A stretch of DNA of 64,000 bases from Pseudisothecium myosuroides (GCA_951799445.1 OX637294.1:23461452-23525451), one strand, 5' to 3'; numbered from the stretch's first letter, positions 37,681 to 49,403 are shown. Translations and numbers: made by a program. The notes: a model not told the origin generated them from the sequence alone.

Positions 37681-40600
37681 ATGATAAGTATGATGAGGCA
37701 GCCCAAGTGCAACAGTGCGGATTCCTGCGAGGTGCGCAAAGGAGCGTGGGGGGAAGACGAGGACGACAAACTGCGCCAGTATGTGGAAACCCATGGTCCA
37801 GGCCACTGGGGCAAGGTGGGAAAGAAAGCAGGTATGGGATATGAGATGGGCTGTCAGTGTTAAGGTGACTTCTGAGTGGTCTGCATTACGTTTCACTTCT
37901 TTCAATGGCACTGTTTGCCTTTGTGAGAAGTGTGCTTTCTTGTCACACATCGGAGCAAGTGAGCAGCATATTCTAGATTCATGTCATGGAAGAGGTTTAT
38001 GCAAAGACGGAGGGTTGGAATGTGCACTACTCTAGTGCCATCAATTGTGTCATTTCTCTAATTGGTGTCATTCTTAATTAAGGTGCAAGGACCTTAGCAA
38101 CCATTCTAGTGGCCTTATCATTTAATCTAAAGAAACATGTATTACTTTCCATTGTGAACCTTCAATTTTGAACACATGGAAAGGTACTATTAGATAACCA
38201 AGGATAACTAAGCTACGCTTAGCAACATATTGCATTCATCTGCATGCTACTGGCTTAGATTTCACCAATCATGCATAACATCTTGAAAACCACACAAGAA
38301 CATGGATAGGCTCTTTTGGTAGTACTTTTGTAGGGACTAAGATTTGATTTGCTTTAGTGCCACTATGAATATTTTCTGAGGAAAGGTGTTCAAGAACCAT
38401 CGAGGATAGTGACAAAATATAACACGGATGCATGAGGAAATGAGGGACGTAGTTGTGCATCAACTCTACGTCAACAATTTACAGTGTGACGTCACTTAGA
38501 AACAAGACCTCTGTAGACCAAGGAAGACTACCCATGAGAAGACCCACGTGACAACTTAGACCACTTTGTGAGTTTGTGAGTCCTCTGATTGGTCTTCCAG
38601 CACTTTGATTTCCACTGGGTCAACCACGCTTCTATTGAATAATATATGTGACTGTCCTTAGGTTTGCAGCGATGTGGCAAAAGTTGTCGACTCAGATGGA
38701 CCAATTATCTACGGCCTGACATACGTCACGGCGCTTTCACTACAGAAGAGGAGGACCTCATTATCAACTTGCATGCATCTCATGGAAGCAGGTTACTTGT
38801 GCTACCAACCTTTGCAAAACATTTAACTTAATACAGCCTCTAGAGAAAATTAAAGCATCAAATGAAGGATCTGCAGGGGTTATTTTATATCACAAAAAGA
38901 ACATTGATGCCATTCGGTCTTGGTGGCGATAGAGACGGTGATGGTTTCCACGACCTGCCACTACAAATTGTTGAAAACATGAAAATGATTGTTAATAATA
39001 TGCTGTTGATAGGACCTATTTGCTCCAAATCAGCACAAGCCGGTGTTGTCTTGAAGAAACAATTGTTGAAATCTTTGCTTCAACTGTAGGGAGGGTCAAC
39101 GATTGTTCATTTTTCAAAATATTCTGGAATTGCCTTCTTCTGAGAGCCAGTTCCTAAGCACCCAACAGTTAGGTGTGGGGAATGAAAGAGCCTTCAAAAC
39201 GAACAAAAAGTTTCGTTAAAATGGCGGTATTCCACAAACTTGGTACTTTTACGTTTAGACAGTGCTTTCTGAAATCTTTACCAGTTCTAGACTTTAGAGA
39301 AACGAATGGAAAAATGGCGTATGGAATACTGCCATTTTCACGAAATTTCCCATCTGAGCCAGCTCTGAAATGGCAGTGGCTATGGTATGACAGGTGGTCC
39401 TTGATAGCTGCGCAACTGCCCGGGCGAACAGACAATGACATCAAGAATCACTGGAACACGCGGTTGAAGAAGAAGCTGTGTGACATGGGAATTGATCCCG
39501 TCACCCACCAGCCCATCACTGACTTCTTGCGGGACCTGGCTAGATCCATGGCCGGCTCGGGATCTGCTGGGAATCAGGTAACTTGAGCTCTGATTCGAAG
39601 TGTTGTCTCCTTGGAAAATTAGATTGATGTGCTTCTAATGAGCTATAATACTTCTAACTCGAGGTATTGAGATCACAGCAAACAGTCGAGAGTGGGTGAT
39701 GAATATGCCAGCTTGAGAGACAGCAAGCGGGCTAATTTTTATTGCTCATTATTAGGCTAAATTATGCAAGTGATAGCTTGTTGGAAAGGTATTTGCAAAA
39801 TGTGCTTCTAATGAGCTATTACTCTCCTTCCGACTCGAAGTATTAGGATCACAACCAGCAAACTGAAGGTGAGTAATGAATATGCGAGCAGAGAGACAAC
39901 GAGCGGGTTCTTTTTGAGTTTTATAGCTCACTATTAGGTTAAATTATGCAAGTGATAGCTTGTTGGGAACTTATTTGAAAACGTTCTTCTAATGAGACAT
40001 AATACTCCTAACTTGAAGTATTGAGATCACATCTAGCAATGGAAGGTGCGCAGAGAATATGATAGTAAATAGCTAACAAGTGGTTTTGTTTGGAGCTTAC
40101 AAGCTAATTTGTCGGTCAAATTATGCAATTGATAGTGTTTTTGGAAGGCTGTTGAAAATTCACTTCTAATGAGATGTAATACACCTTTCTAAAGATCTCA
40201 TATTATCTCAAATTATTGAGATAAAATAAAGCAATTGAAGCTCCGCATTGAAATTGACTACAAAGTGTCGACAACCTGTTTTCTTAGCTATTCTTGCGCA
40301 TTCCTTGGTTAAACCACGCCAGAGATAGCTTGTTAGAAAGCAAATGAAAATGCATATTTCAATCGCTATAATACACATCTTATAACAAGGAGTTGAGATC
40401 ACTGCTATTGAAGATGCGCAGTATATAAGACAGCTGAGAACCAACACCCAGAAGAATTTGTTTCGTCAGATTTCTTGCAAAATTTTGAGTCCAAACATGT
40501 AAGTAATGGCTTGTTGGAAAGCTAGCAAAAATGCGCTTCTAATAGGCTTGTAATAAATTATCTCTAGAGCTAACTCGATTATTGAGATCACCGTGCAAGC

Positions 40601-42287
40601 AATGGAAAGAACGCATTGAATCTGATAGCAAATGTCCATCTATGGAATTTTAGAAGTCAACGTCCAGTGATGATAAGATGGGATACACTAGGAATGAAAT
40701 GTGCTTTCAAAAGGACATTTTTCCAATTTGCATAGACACAAAAGGCCCTTTGTCCAATTTCCATGCTCGATTTCTCCTGTAAGAGCCCACGTACAATCAG
40801 CTTTCCTTTTCTAGAGATCTTGCTCAATTCTAATTCAAATGAGGCGGGTGATAGATTGTTGGAAAGCTGTTTACAACGAACTTTCAACATCCTGTTACCT
40901 CATGCAAACGACTGAAGTGAGCTGGGCTAGTACTAAAATGACGTTAGCAATTCTAGCCGCTTCTAACCGAGAGAGCGTCTTTGTTCAGGTAGCAGAGGAA
41001 GCGGCGAGCAGGTGCTTTCGAGACAACATGTTGAGCAAAGCAGTGCGAGCAGCCTACTTGCACCAACAGAACGAGCGCCTCTTGGAAAAGAACAGCACCA
41101 ACACATCCGCCTCGCACAGCATGGACAGCACCAGCACCAGCACCGACGACTCCCTCATGGTAGCTGGACCCTCCTCGTGCAGCCCTCCTCTGAATCGTAA
41201 ATCCTACACGGAGTTTAACCAACAGCGCCAATCAATGCAGGAGCAGCAGTATTCTGAGAACCATGGCGCAATTCACCAAGCCAGGGAAGCAGTTTTGTAT
41301 CTTCCCTCTGCAGCTGGGCATAGCCACCAACTACGACTACCCGATGCCAGGGAAGCAGCGTACTTACCGGGACTTGGCGAGGCTGGAGGCGCCAGTGTTC
41401 AAGCCAGGGAGTCACTGTATAGTTTACCTGCAGCAACTCAGCAACTGGAAGGAATCACGACGTCGTCACCCATATCTTTCATGCCCGAACTTGCACTCTA
41501 CCCCACCCAATCGACCACGCAGCTTCAAATGCCCAGTGCTTCTTACCGTCCCGGTTCTCTTGATTGCAGCATGTTAACCAGTTCAAGTGCTTCAGGGTCT
41601 TACCAAGCAAGGGCTACGCATTTTGAACGTGGTGCCAGTGCCTCAGGTTCTTACCAAGGGCGGAATTCGCAATTTGAAGCTGGTGCTAGTGCTTCAGGTT
41701 CATACCAAGCAAGGAATTCGCAGTTTGAAGCTGGGGCTAGTGATTCAAATTCATACCACGCAAGGAATACACAATTTGAAGCGGGTGCCCGAGCTAATGC
41801 TTGTGCTTCAGGTTCATACCAAGCACGTAATACGCAATTTGAAGCTGGTCCAAGGCAACCACAAGCAAGATGGTTTGGGCTATGGCCTGACAGTGAGATC
41901 CCTCAGTTAGATTCCCGTGAGCCTACCGGATTAAGTCTTCATTTGGAGACCCCATCTCATAGTAACCATGGCGAGGCTTCGGCAAATTTCTTACAAGGGG
42001 CTAATAACGAGCTCATGTCCGGAGGATCGATACCGTCACTTGCAACATTCACTGTGGGGAACGAAATTGATATGGATGGCCATCTGGTCGCAGCTGCACC
42101 CTTTCAGCCTGCTCGTACAGTTGCAGAGAGTATGGGATGCAGAAACTTGAATCTCCAGGGTGGACCGAGCCTACGGTCTACTCCTGAGTCTAGTGAGCTT
42201 GGACGGAGAGCTTCCGGTCACCACGGAAGTGGTCACTTGTGTTGCTCGGATATTCTTGATGAACTGATCCTGCAAGCGAAGTTTTGA
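37681..42287 (+). CDS. R2R3-MYB transcription factor, MYB80/MYB35 group
   Basis: Four exons (37681-37831, 38662-38791, 39394-39577, 40989-42287) join in phase into 587 residues. Introns are GT-AG and the first two interrupt the MYB domain at the standard R2R3 positions (after KKAG and after GSR). R2 tryptophans are W23, W43 and W63; R3 has F76, W95 and W114. [20 protein letters not shown] and [20 protein letters not shown] are diagnostic. [11 protein letters not shown] directly after R3, and [13 protein letters not shown] at the start of exon 4, match the order [10 protein letters not shown] ... AEAALGCFKDEML of Arabidopsis MYB80, supporting the third splice. MYB80 and MYB35/TDF1 control tapetum development and pollen wall formation in angiosperms; a role in spore wall formation here is inference. 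Residues ~356-442 are five copies of a 17-residue unit ([17 protein letters not shown]). ATG 37693 fits the family start (MRQPKC, compare MGRxPCC) and would give 583 residues. Confidence 0.92.
39210..39352. mobile_element. AATTTCGTTAAAATGGC MITE in MYB intron 2, copy B
   Basis: TTTCGTTAAAATGGCGGTAT at the left is mirrored by ATACTGCCATTTTCACGAAA at the right. It is ~143 bp with one internal GAAATCTTTACCAGTTCTAGA unit. It ends about 41 bases before the exon 3 acceptor, so the branch point probably lies in or next to it. Confidence 0.85.
39620..40860. repeat. ~180-bp tandem array filling MYB intron 3
   Basis: At least six diverged units start near 39631, 39802, 39985, 40162, 40354 and 40535. 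Each carries CTTCTAATGAGCTATAATAC, then GTATTGAGATCAC, AATGAATATG-like text and GTGATAGCTTGTTGGAAAG. A last partial unit reaches about 40860. Divergence and indels rise towards the 3' end of the intron. The whole array is spliced out. Confidence 0.8.
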
Positions 42288-43965
42288 TTTCCACTGGTTT
42301 ACATTTACAAGAGGGAGAAGGTGCTTAACTAGAATAACACGGATCGATCCTGCCACGGTACTACAGGATGTCATGCTCATGCGTTACAACGACATTATTC
42401 CTGATGTTTCGACGTATTCCAACCGCACGCCGTTTCTTACGACATCCAATGGTACTCCGAGTGTCGTTCTAAATTGCTCTCCCCACTAGGTAGACAGGGC
42501 TTAATACGTTCCACTTCCTGATTTGAGTTGCCAAGCATAAATCAGTCATACCGTCTCTCCGATTGCTTTACTTAATTCCAAATTGTAATGCTTCAATGCA
42601 ATGTTCATCAATCACAATTCCTAGAAAAACATGAGAGTGATTTTCAGTCCTCCCAATCCATTTCTACGTTTGCAAACTCTAATTCATTACTGCACTCTTC
42701 TGTCTACTTAAGTTTGAGTTGCCAGGCATACATCGTACTCTCCAATTGATTTACTTCATTCCAAATTGTAACACATTTATGCAACATCAATCAAAATTCT
42801 TACAAATGGACTAGCTTTCTAGTTCATGCAATCCTGATTTGGATTATCTTTAGGATCTTGACAAAGTCACATAGTTTGTAAGGTGGACTTTGGACTTGGA
42901 CTTTGAACTTGGCATCCACACGGTAGAGGAAAAGCTACAAGAAGTAACCAATAGGGTGCCAAGGCAATGACAAATGTCTTCTAAACATTGTTTTAGCAAT
43001 GTCCAAAGCACAATTGATAAACAAGCACCTTTACAAGGTGTCACCAAAAGCACAATGAAAATACTAATAACCATACAGATACATCTGCATACTAACTCAC
43101 TTACACAAATACCCTTCTAAAGGTATTACATCTTTAAAAAAAACAATGTAACTTTGCTCTTGTTTTTTGAATGAACCAAATTTCTTCCAAATAAAATAAG
43201 TTAATCCATAATTGACACAAATAACACCTAGACAAACTTAATACTACTCAATATGAAATTATTTCTATTGAATTTTATATACAAGTGAAAGAGAATTCCA
43301 AAGGATTTTAGCATGTATTATTTGACTGAACATTATATGAATAAGTTATGAAATTTCAAAGTATTGTTTGTAGGTATAACAGAAATTGACACTAGGCTCT
43401 CTTAAGCTCCCATGTTTTAATTGTATACATCTTGTGTCATCAAAATCTACATTTTAGTGTAGCTTTTTTATCCAAATGTAGGTGCCAATTTGGGTATGAT
43501 TATGGGTGCACATGAGGTGGATTCCACCAAAATCACACCGCCCAAAAATTGCCATCATCACTCTATGTACATCTCCAAAATGAATATGTATAGTTTATGT
43601 GGAAGTAGAACCTCTACCTCAAAAAACTTTGACCCTTTATAACTTTTGCATATGGTATCCAAATGTTGCGTTCTTTGGTGCACTGGAACCTCCTTTCACT
43701 AGCCAACAAGAAAATATGAAAATTTGACCAGTCTAATAATTGTAATTAGGCACAATAGCAAAAAGTGGTAGATTTTGGGGTTACCTACGTACCACTTACC
43801 TTAGTACATAAATACATAACTCACAAGTCATTCAATTAAGAATCACAAGAACATTTTTGGAAATCCCTGCGGGTATTGTACAAAAAATCCCCTCCAAGAA
43901 AACATAGAAGTGTAAAAAATTGATATTCAGAGGGAATGTGGCCTTCATAGGAAAATGTGAGATAA
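42288..43965. repeat. MYB 3' region with duplication, then intergenic DNA
   Basis: A ~90-base block beginning GAGTTGCCA-GCATA (42525) recurs at 42716, with TTACTT-ATTCCAAATTGTAA and CATCAATCA-AATTC in both. The period is about 191 bases. After ~42830 the DNA is AT-rich with no gene recognised. Confidence 0.55.
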
Positions 43966-44158
43966 TGGGCAATTTCGTTAAAATGGCAATATTTTTTTAA
44001 AATGGCATGAAAATAGTTCAGAACGGCTGTCCTGAAATCTATACCAGTCCTAGATGATTCAGAACGGCTGTCCTAAAATCTATATGAGTCCTAGATGGTG
44101 AAAATAGCACACCGTCAAAGTGGCACTTGGAATACCGCCATTTTAACGAAATTGCCCA
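43966..44158. mobile_element. TGGGCAATTTCGTTAAAATGGC MITE, copy C
   Basis: TGGGCAATTTCGTTAAAATG at the left is exactly mirrored at the right end (CATTTTAACGAAATTGCCCA, apart from one base). 193 bp. The interior has two copies of TTCAGAACGGCTGTCCT followed by AAATCTATA and GTCCTAGATG. Confidence 0.9.
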
Positions 44159-45908
44159 TGATAGGAAATTTTATTAATTTTATTAAAGGAAAATCTATGC
44201 ATTTTTCAGTGTTATTAGAAGATGTCCCCACCTCCAAATCAATTCAATTTCTAAAATTCAATATTCTAAAATGTAAATTTATGCCTTTGAAATCTAACTT
44301 CAATATAGATTTTAGTGTGCAGAATCAATACTATTCGTAGATTTTGGAATCTCAAATCTAAATAGTATGAAGATTTTAAATTCCAATTTCATTGATTTGT
44401 ACATTTCAAAATATTTGATCTAGATCCATTCTAGATTTCAGGAGTTCAAAATATTAGTAATATGTAGATTTCATTTGTTTAAACATTTTTAAATATAATA
44501 TATTATAAAATTTCTTGGATTTCTGAAGTATACAAATTCAAAAAACTAGATTTATGTGAATAGAATTCATTGTCTTGAGAATTTACAACTTACAAATCTT
44601 ATAAGTCCTCCCTCATAGTATTCTTGACAATCCATATGGGACAATTGCATCTGGTAAAATCTACCAAATATTAGGTGAAAACAACATTGAATTGTGAGAT
44701 GTGTGCAAAGTCTACCACTTTGGATTGCACATGGGGAATTTGGAGAGAATTTATGAAAATCCTTGCAAAGAAAATCCACAATTTTCTTTTGTACATGATT
44801 TCTTTGACGATCCCTCCTCAATGACATTAGAACACCGGGAAACACATAGACTGGCAAAAACTAGTAGAGAAAAACTAGAAAAGCTCCAAACCAATCACAA
44901 GGAATTCCAAAAAAGTCTGTTGTGAATGAACTTATTATTCTAGAATCTTCCAGGTTACATATGCTGCTCAAACGAGGAACTTAGTACCAAAAAATCGTGC
45001 TTCCTTTCGCCACAGAGAGGCCTGTATGTCTCTAGCTTCTGGAATACTGACCTCTCAATCTCTAGTGATTGATTTCTTTAGCCACTCCAAAAATTGATAT
45101 AATTATAATTCTATTAATCAGATCTTCATGTAATCAAGTGCATGCTCCCCTCTGTTGCCCCTCTCAGATTCTACAGTGAGAAGTTCTATGGAATGACCTC
45201 TGGCTGAGCACTGTTGACTCTATAGCTAGGGCTGTTCATGCCTGGCCTTGGTGGCCGGAATTCTGTCTGGTTTGTTCAATCCTCGGTTGAAATTTGAGTT
45301 GTTGATCTGAGTCGTTCAATTTACAATACGAATTCTTGGTCGAGGAATTTGATCTGCCGATCTTTCTAAGTTCTATTATTCCCAACAAAGAGACTTGAGC
45401 GAATTCTACGGAGTTGCAGCTGGAGTCAAAAGCTAGTGAAGCTTATTGAGTTATGAAGACAAAGTATTGAGTTTGTAGCAAACTTAATACTTCAGAGAAT
45501 TTTTTCTTAGGAAAATGAAGTTCAAACTTAGTATATATGCATGAAGCTCTCATCAAACTTCTCAACGCCTAATACCACGAGACACTCTGGCCCATCCCTA
45601 AGTCTTAACTCGTTGCTAAAACATGTATGCTGAGCTCTGCTCTATATTCTGCTAACTCAGTCTATCAAATCTGTATTCCTAGAGAGAAACATCTAAAACT
45701 GGAAGTAATAGCCCTAACTACCCAAAAAAATGACAATCAGTCCAACAAGGCGGACCATCAGTCGTCTCATTTTCTTCTCATTTTCAAGAGCTTCAAAGTA
45801 AGAGCTTCCTTTTCAGCTAGTGATATATAACTCCTCAAGGTCTAAAGGATAACTAATCTTCCATGGTATCCTCTTTCCGGATCCGACCTTCAAGCCCTCC
45901 TTAATTAC
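44159..45908. other. Intergenic DNA
   Basis: AT-rich to about 44900, then less so. A TGGTATC at 45864 resembles the start of an initiator-tRNA primer site used by Copia elements, but no LTR pair or pol was found. Frames at 44567-44925 and 45627-45830 carry no motif. Confidence 0.4.
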
Positions 45909-45909
45909 T

Positions 45910-46275
45910 TCCCCACTTGACGTCTCTCTGGCTGAGCGTCTGAGTCAGAGTCTTCTCCATCGTCATGGCTACTTTCATCATTATTATCATCTTGAGCTAT
46001 ATATTCGCTTAAATTTTCTTCGTTGTCTTTCTTTGATATTCTCACCATGATCACTCTCACTATCGTCAGAATCACCGGAGTCTCCACCACTGTCTGCAAC
46101 TTCATCATCTGATTCTGCCCGCAGCTTCTGCTTCAGCTTCGATCGTTCTTTTCTCCCTGAGCCTTTGTTTCTTTTGAAGGCGATCCTCTATGTCTCTCTG
46201 CTTCATTTCCATCTTCAACTGTTTGAACCGTTCATTGGCTGCTTGTGCAATTTCGTTGCTCACACCTGTACATCA
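45910..46275 (-). pseudogene. Frameshifted fragment of a charged, acidic-tailed protein
   Basis: On the minus strand a TGTACAG acceptor-like site precedes NEIAQAANERFKQLKMEMKQ and DIEDRLQKKQRLREKR, then after a frame change RSKLKQKLRAESDDEVADSG and DSDDSESD, then after a second change DDNNDESSHDDGEDSDSD and ERRQVGK with a TAA stop. The three segments form a consistent lysine/arginine-rich coil followed by an acidic Asp/Ser tail. Such tails are common in nucleolar proteins (for example Dbp4/DDX10-type helicases), but the family is not established. Two frameshifts within ~360 bases make it a broken copy, unless one is a missed small intron. Confidence 0.4.
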
Positions 46276-47383
46276 GGGGTAACCCATTTGCACAAATTAG
46301 TATTAGTTATATGTACATACCGCTGGTAAATGCAAAAAGATTACAAACTCTGTGGAGGAAAGATATATTCACAGACAGGTGCATTTCAGAATTAACCCCT
46401 TGGTGCCAAATGGAATGAATGAAATCTTTCCATATTGGCAAATATATGATCTATAAGAAATTACTTAAGTTTTTTGGTTATTTCAAGTATCTGTGGGTTT
46501 TTTTTCCTAACTAATGTACCTTGGGTAAGAATTTGGGATCCTTTAGCAATATAATGCTATAGTTATGCGTAATTATAAAAATATAGCCCTACAAAGTATG
46601 ACAAAGAATACTACAAGTATATCTTGCAATAGCTCGTATTGTCGCTTTCAACAAAATTGGCATGATTTTAGGTAGCCATGGGCACCAAAAATCATAATGT
46701 TCAACTCTACAAGTTCTATAATACAAACAACAACTAAGATAGATAGTAATTTGGTTTTAGATTGAGCAATCTGAAGATTGCCTAAGTCTTTTAATTCCAC
46801 CAATTCAATGAAATTGACGTTAAATATACTTACCTCTTCTAACTTTCTAAAAAAATGTTCAAAATAAAAAAATCCATCATTGAATAATAGGACTTGAGAG
46901 CTGGTATAGTATTCTAGTGTATTCACAAGCTTAAAGAAATCAAATTTACACGGCTATGATTTATCCTAATCAAACAATAGCGTGTGTGACAATAATTTAT
47001 TAAAGTCACACTATTTCAATTAGAAAAAGTTTGAATATTGCTTTATCATACTAATTTCTATTCATTTTAGTTGTGAAGCCCTAGTTTTGCAAGTGACACT
47101 AATTTGCACCTTCACTAATAGGATCTCAAATAGGACAAATCAATGTAATAGAAAAGGGGATATAAATAATTGACACAACAAGAATGTTAGATTGTGTGGC
47201 AATGTCATTCTAAATGTGTCATTCTAATGACATCAAAATTTGATATTCAGAAAAGGATTTTGAATTGTAATGGTTGTGTACCTATTGGCAGCTTGGCTAT
47301 ATGGGTGTGATTTCCTAATTAACATTACTCTAAACAAAGTTCTAAAAACTAAGACAAATGTTGATTTTTATTTCAAGCCTTGA
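46276..47383. other. AT-rich intergenic DNA
   Basis: No gene recognised. TTAACCCCTTGGTGCC at 46392 resembles the left end of the element at 59464, but no matching right end was found. Confidence 0.45.
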
Positions 47384-47575
47384 TGGGCAATTTCATTAAA
47401 ATGGCGATATTCTTTTAAAATGGCCTGAAAACAATTTAGAACGCCCGTTCTAAATCTACACTTATCCTAGATGGTTCAGAACGCCCTTTTTGAAATCTAT
47501 ATCTGTCTTAGATGGTGAAAATGGCACACCGTAAAAGTGGTACATGGAATACCGCCTTTTTAATAAAATTGCCCA
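47384..47575. mobile_element. TGGGCAATTTC MITE, copy D
   Basis: TGGGCAATTTCATTAAAATG at the left, inverse AATAAAATTGCCCA at the right, 192 bp. It shares the two-unit interior of copy C (TTAGAACGCCCGT / TTCAGAACGCCCTTT and CCTAGATG / CTTAGATG). It lies about 70 bp from the next TIR element. Confidence 0.9.
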
Positions 47576-47644
47576 TCTTGGCCCTCCTCCCAAGTGCCAA
47601 AGGTGTGGATGTAAGCCAATTTAACAAAATTAACATTGCCTCAG

Positions 47645-48375
47645 GGCAATTGCAAGAAACACCTGTCCTATTTTGTGTCACACGTCGTGGGCTGATTTGT
47701 TTTTTGGCCATAGCTGTAGTGTTTTAACTCCAAATGACTTGAGATTTCTAGGGAAGGTACTCATGACTATCATACAACTTCCTTGATTTTTTGGTAATTT
47801 TTAAAAATAGTCTATTATCCAAAAATAGGCCTGAAATTGATGTCACACTTGCGGTTTTGGAGGTTTTTAGTACTATTGAGTACGTTTTCTGGAAAGGTAC
47901 ATCAAGAAAATTATATGGAGTTGTTCCTTATATAGAAATATAACTTTTCACTGAAGGATTTTCAAAAATAATTAATTCTATGTGGTGTGGAAGTCTACAA
48001 AGTGAGCTTCCTTTTGCTTGCATTTTGAAACATATAAAATATTATTTTCATCGATTTTTTGTTGATTGAACATCTATATAAAGTTCTTAAGAATGGCCAG
48101 TTTTTTTTTTGTATTTACTTATTTTTTACTATTTTTAAATAATTTTTGAATCAAAGATCCTAATTTCTTGAGATTTGGCACTTTTCAAGTTCTCCTACTT
48201 AGAGAATTTTTCTATGAATTTCCTTCGGTGAAAATCTTCATATTAGAGGTATATACATAAGCCATATTTTTTAAATTTTTTAAAAATTATTTTTCTATTT
48301 AAATAGTACTCCTAAAAAATTCATGAGTACTGTAGTAAAACGCAACAAATAGGACAAGTGTTTCTTGCAATCACC
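47645..48375. mobile_element. TIR element, GCAAGAAACACC family, copy 2
   Basis: The left end TTGCAAGAAACACCTGTCCT and right end AGGACAAGTGTTTCTTGCAA are inverted repeats, extending to about 26 bases with few mismatches. The ~730-bp interior aligns with 6672-7390. No transposase is encoded. Confidence 0.85.
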
Positions 48376-48776
48376 CCTCAACTGTCATTAACCCAAAAAC
48401 GTTACGTGATCAGCTAATAGTTGGTTGATGGATGACTTTGTAAAACTATAGAAGATGGAAAAATTCATGTTTTCATCCAATATTTTTTGGAAGCTACTTA
48501 AACATATTTTTGGAGAAAGATATTGAATACTACTTCATTTAGTTCATTGTGATATTTTAAAATATTCTACATGAAAAGATGCTTGGTTCACGGATCACTA
48601 TGTAGTCATCTTTTAGGTTCTTGTTCTTGATATGAATATGGTCATTACAAAATAATCCTTTTTGAATTTGAGTCCTACTAATGAAATGAAACTTATCAAT
48701 TCTACTTGCTATTGTAATTTGAAAAATTAAAAAATTCTTAAAATCCAATATTTTATTGGAATTACTATGGAGTGTA
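48376..48776. other. AT-rich intergenic DNA
   Basis: The first ~90 bases resemble those right of the partial terminus at 24472. Nothing else was recognised. Confidence 0.4.
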
Positions 48777-49104
48777 TGGCCAATTTCATTAAAATGGCGG
48801 TATTCCGTTAATTTTGGTGGTATTTCGTTAATTTGGCACTTTTAGCAGTTCAAATTGCACAGTCTGAACTGTTTTTTCTGTACCAAAATCTATACTAGTA
48901 CTAGATTTTTGAAATCTACACTTGTCCTAGATATTTAAAATCTATACCAATCCTAGATTAATCAGACTGCACGGTCTGATATCTATATCTGTCCTAGATT
49001 TTTGAAATCTAAAATTGACCTAGATGTTAGAAATGTACATATGTCCTAGATGTCACGGTGTGAAAATGGCACATGGAATACCGCCATTTTAATGAAATTT
49101 GCCA
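48777..49104. mobile_element. Expanded MITE of the GGCAATTTC family, copy E
   Basis: TGGCCAATTTCATTAAAATG at the left mirrors CATTTTAATGAAATTTGCCA at the right. 328 bp. The interior holds six diverged units ending in (C/A)CTAGAT, each preceded by GAAATCTA-type text. The extra length over copies C and D is accounted for by these units. Confidence 0.85.
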
Positions 49105-49403
49105 TGTGTTGATTTTCTAATTTTAGAAAAATTAGACAAATGTTTTTGCACCATCATAATCTATTAGACCTAAGTAAGACCTATGAAGAAATTTTAGCAT
49201 ATTTGGAGTATATATATTTTGTATTTGATATGAATGTTGTTTCACTTTTTAATTTTTATTCCTAAAATTGATAGTAATTTCAACTTTTCACCAATAAATT
49301 AAATTAAAAAAATATATATAGAAGACATATCATTACATCTTTCAGGTTTGAACAATTGAAAACTAAAAATTTCAATCATAAATTAGAGTCTGTTTGCACT
49401 TGA

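Noticed and set aside
40839..40988. Reading the last MYB exon from an upstream ATG as a separate 482-codon gene
   Set aside because: The stretch before 40989 is intron sequence with satellite units; the phase-0 join to exon 3 reproduces the conserved MYB80 order.
41953..42150. Alternative frames within the MYB last exon
   Set aside because: Shadows of the real frame; the main frame alone carries family similarity and repeats.
44940..45880. Possible Copia LTR followed by a primer site (TGGTATC at 45864)
   Set aside because: The match to the primer site is only seven bases, no second LTR was seen and no pol domain lies downstream.
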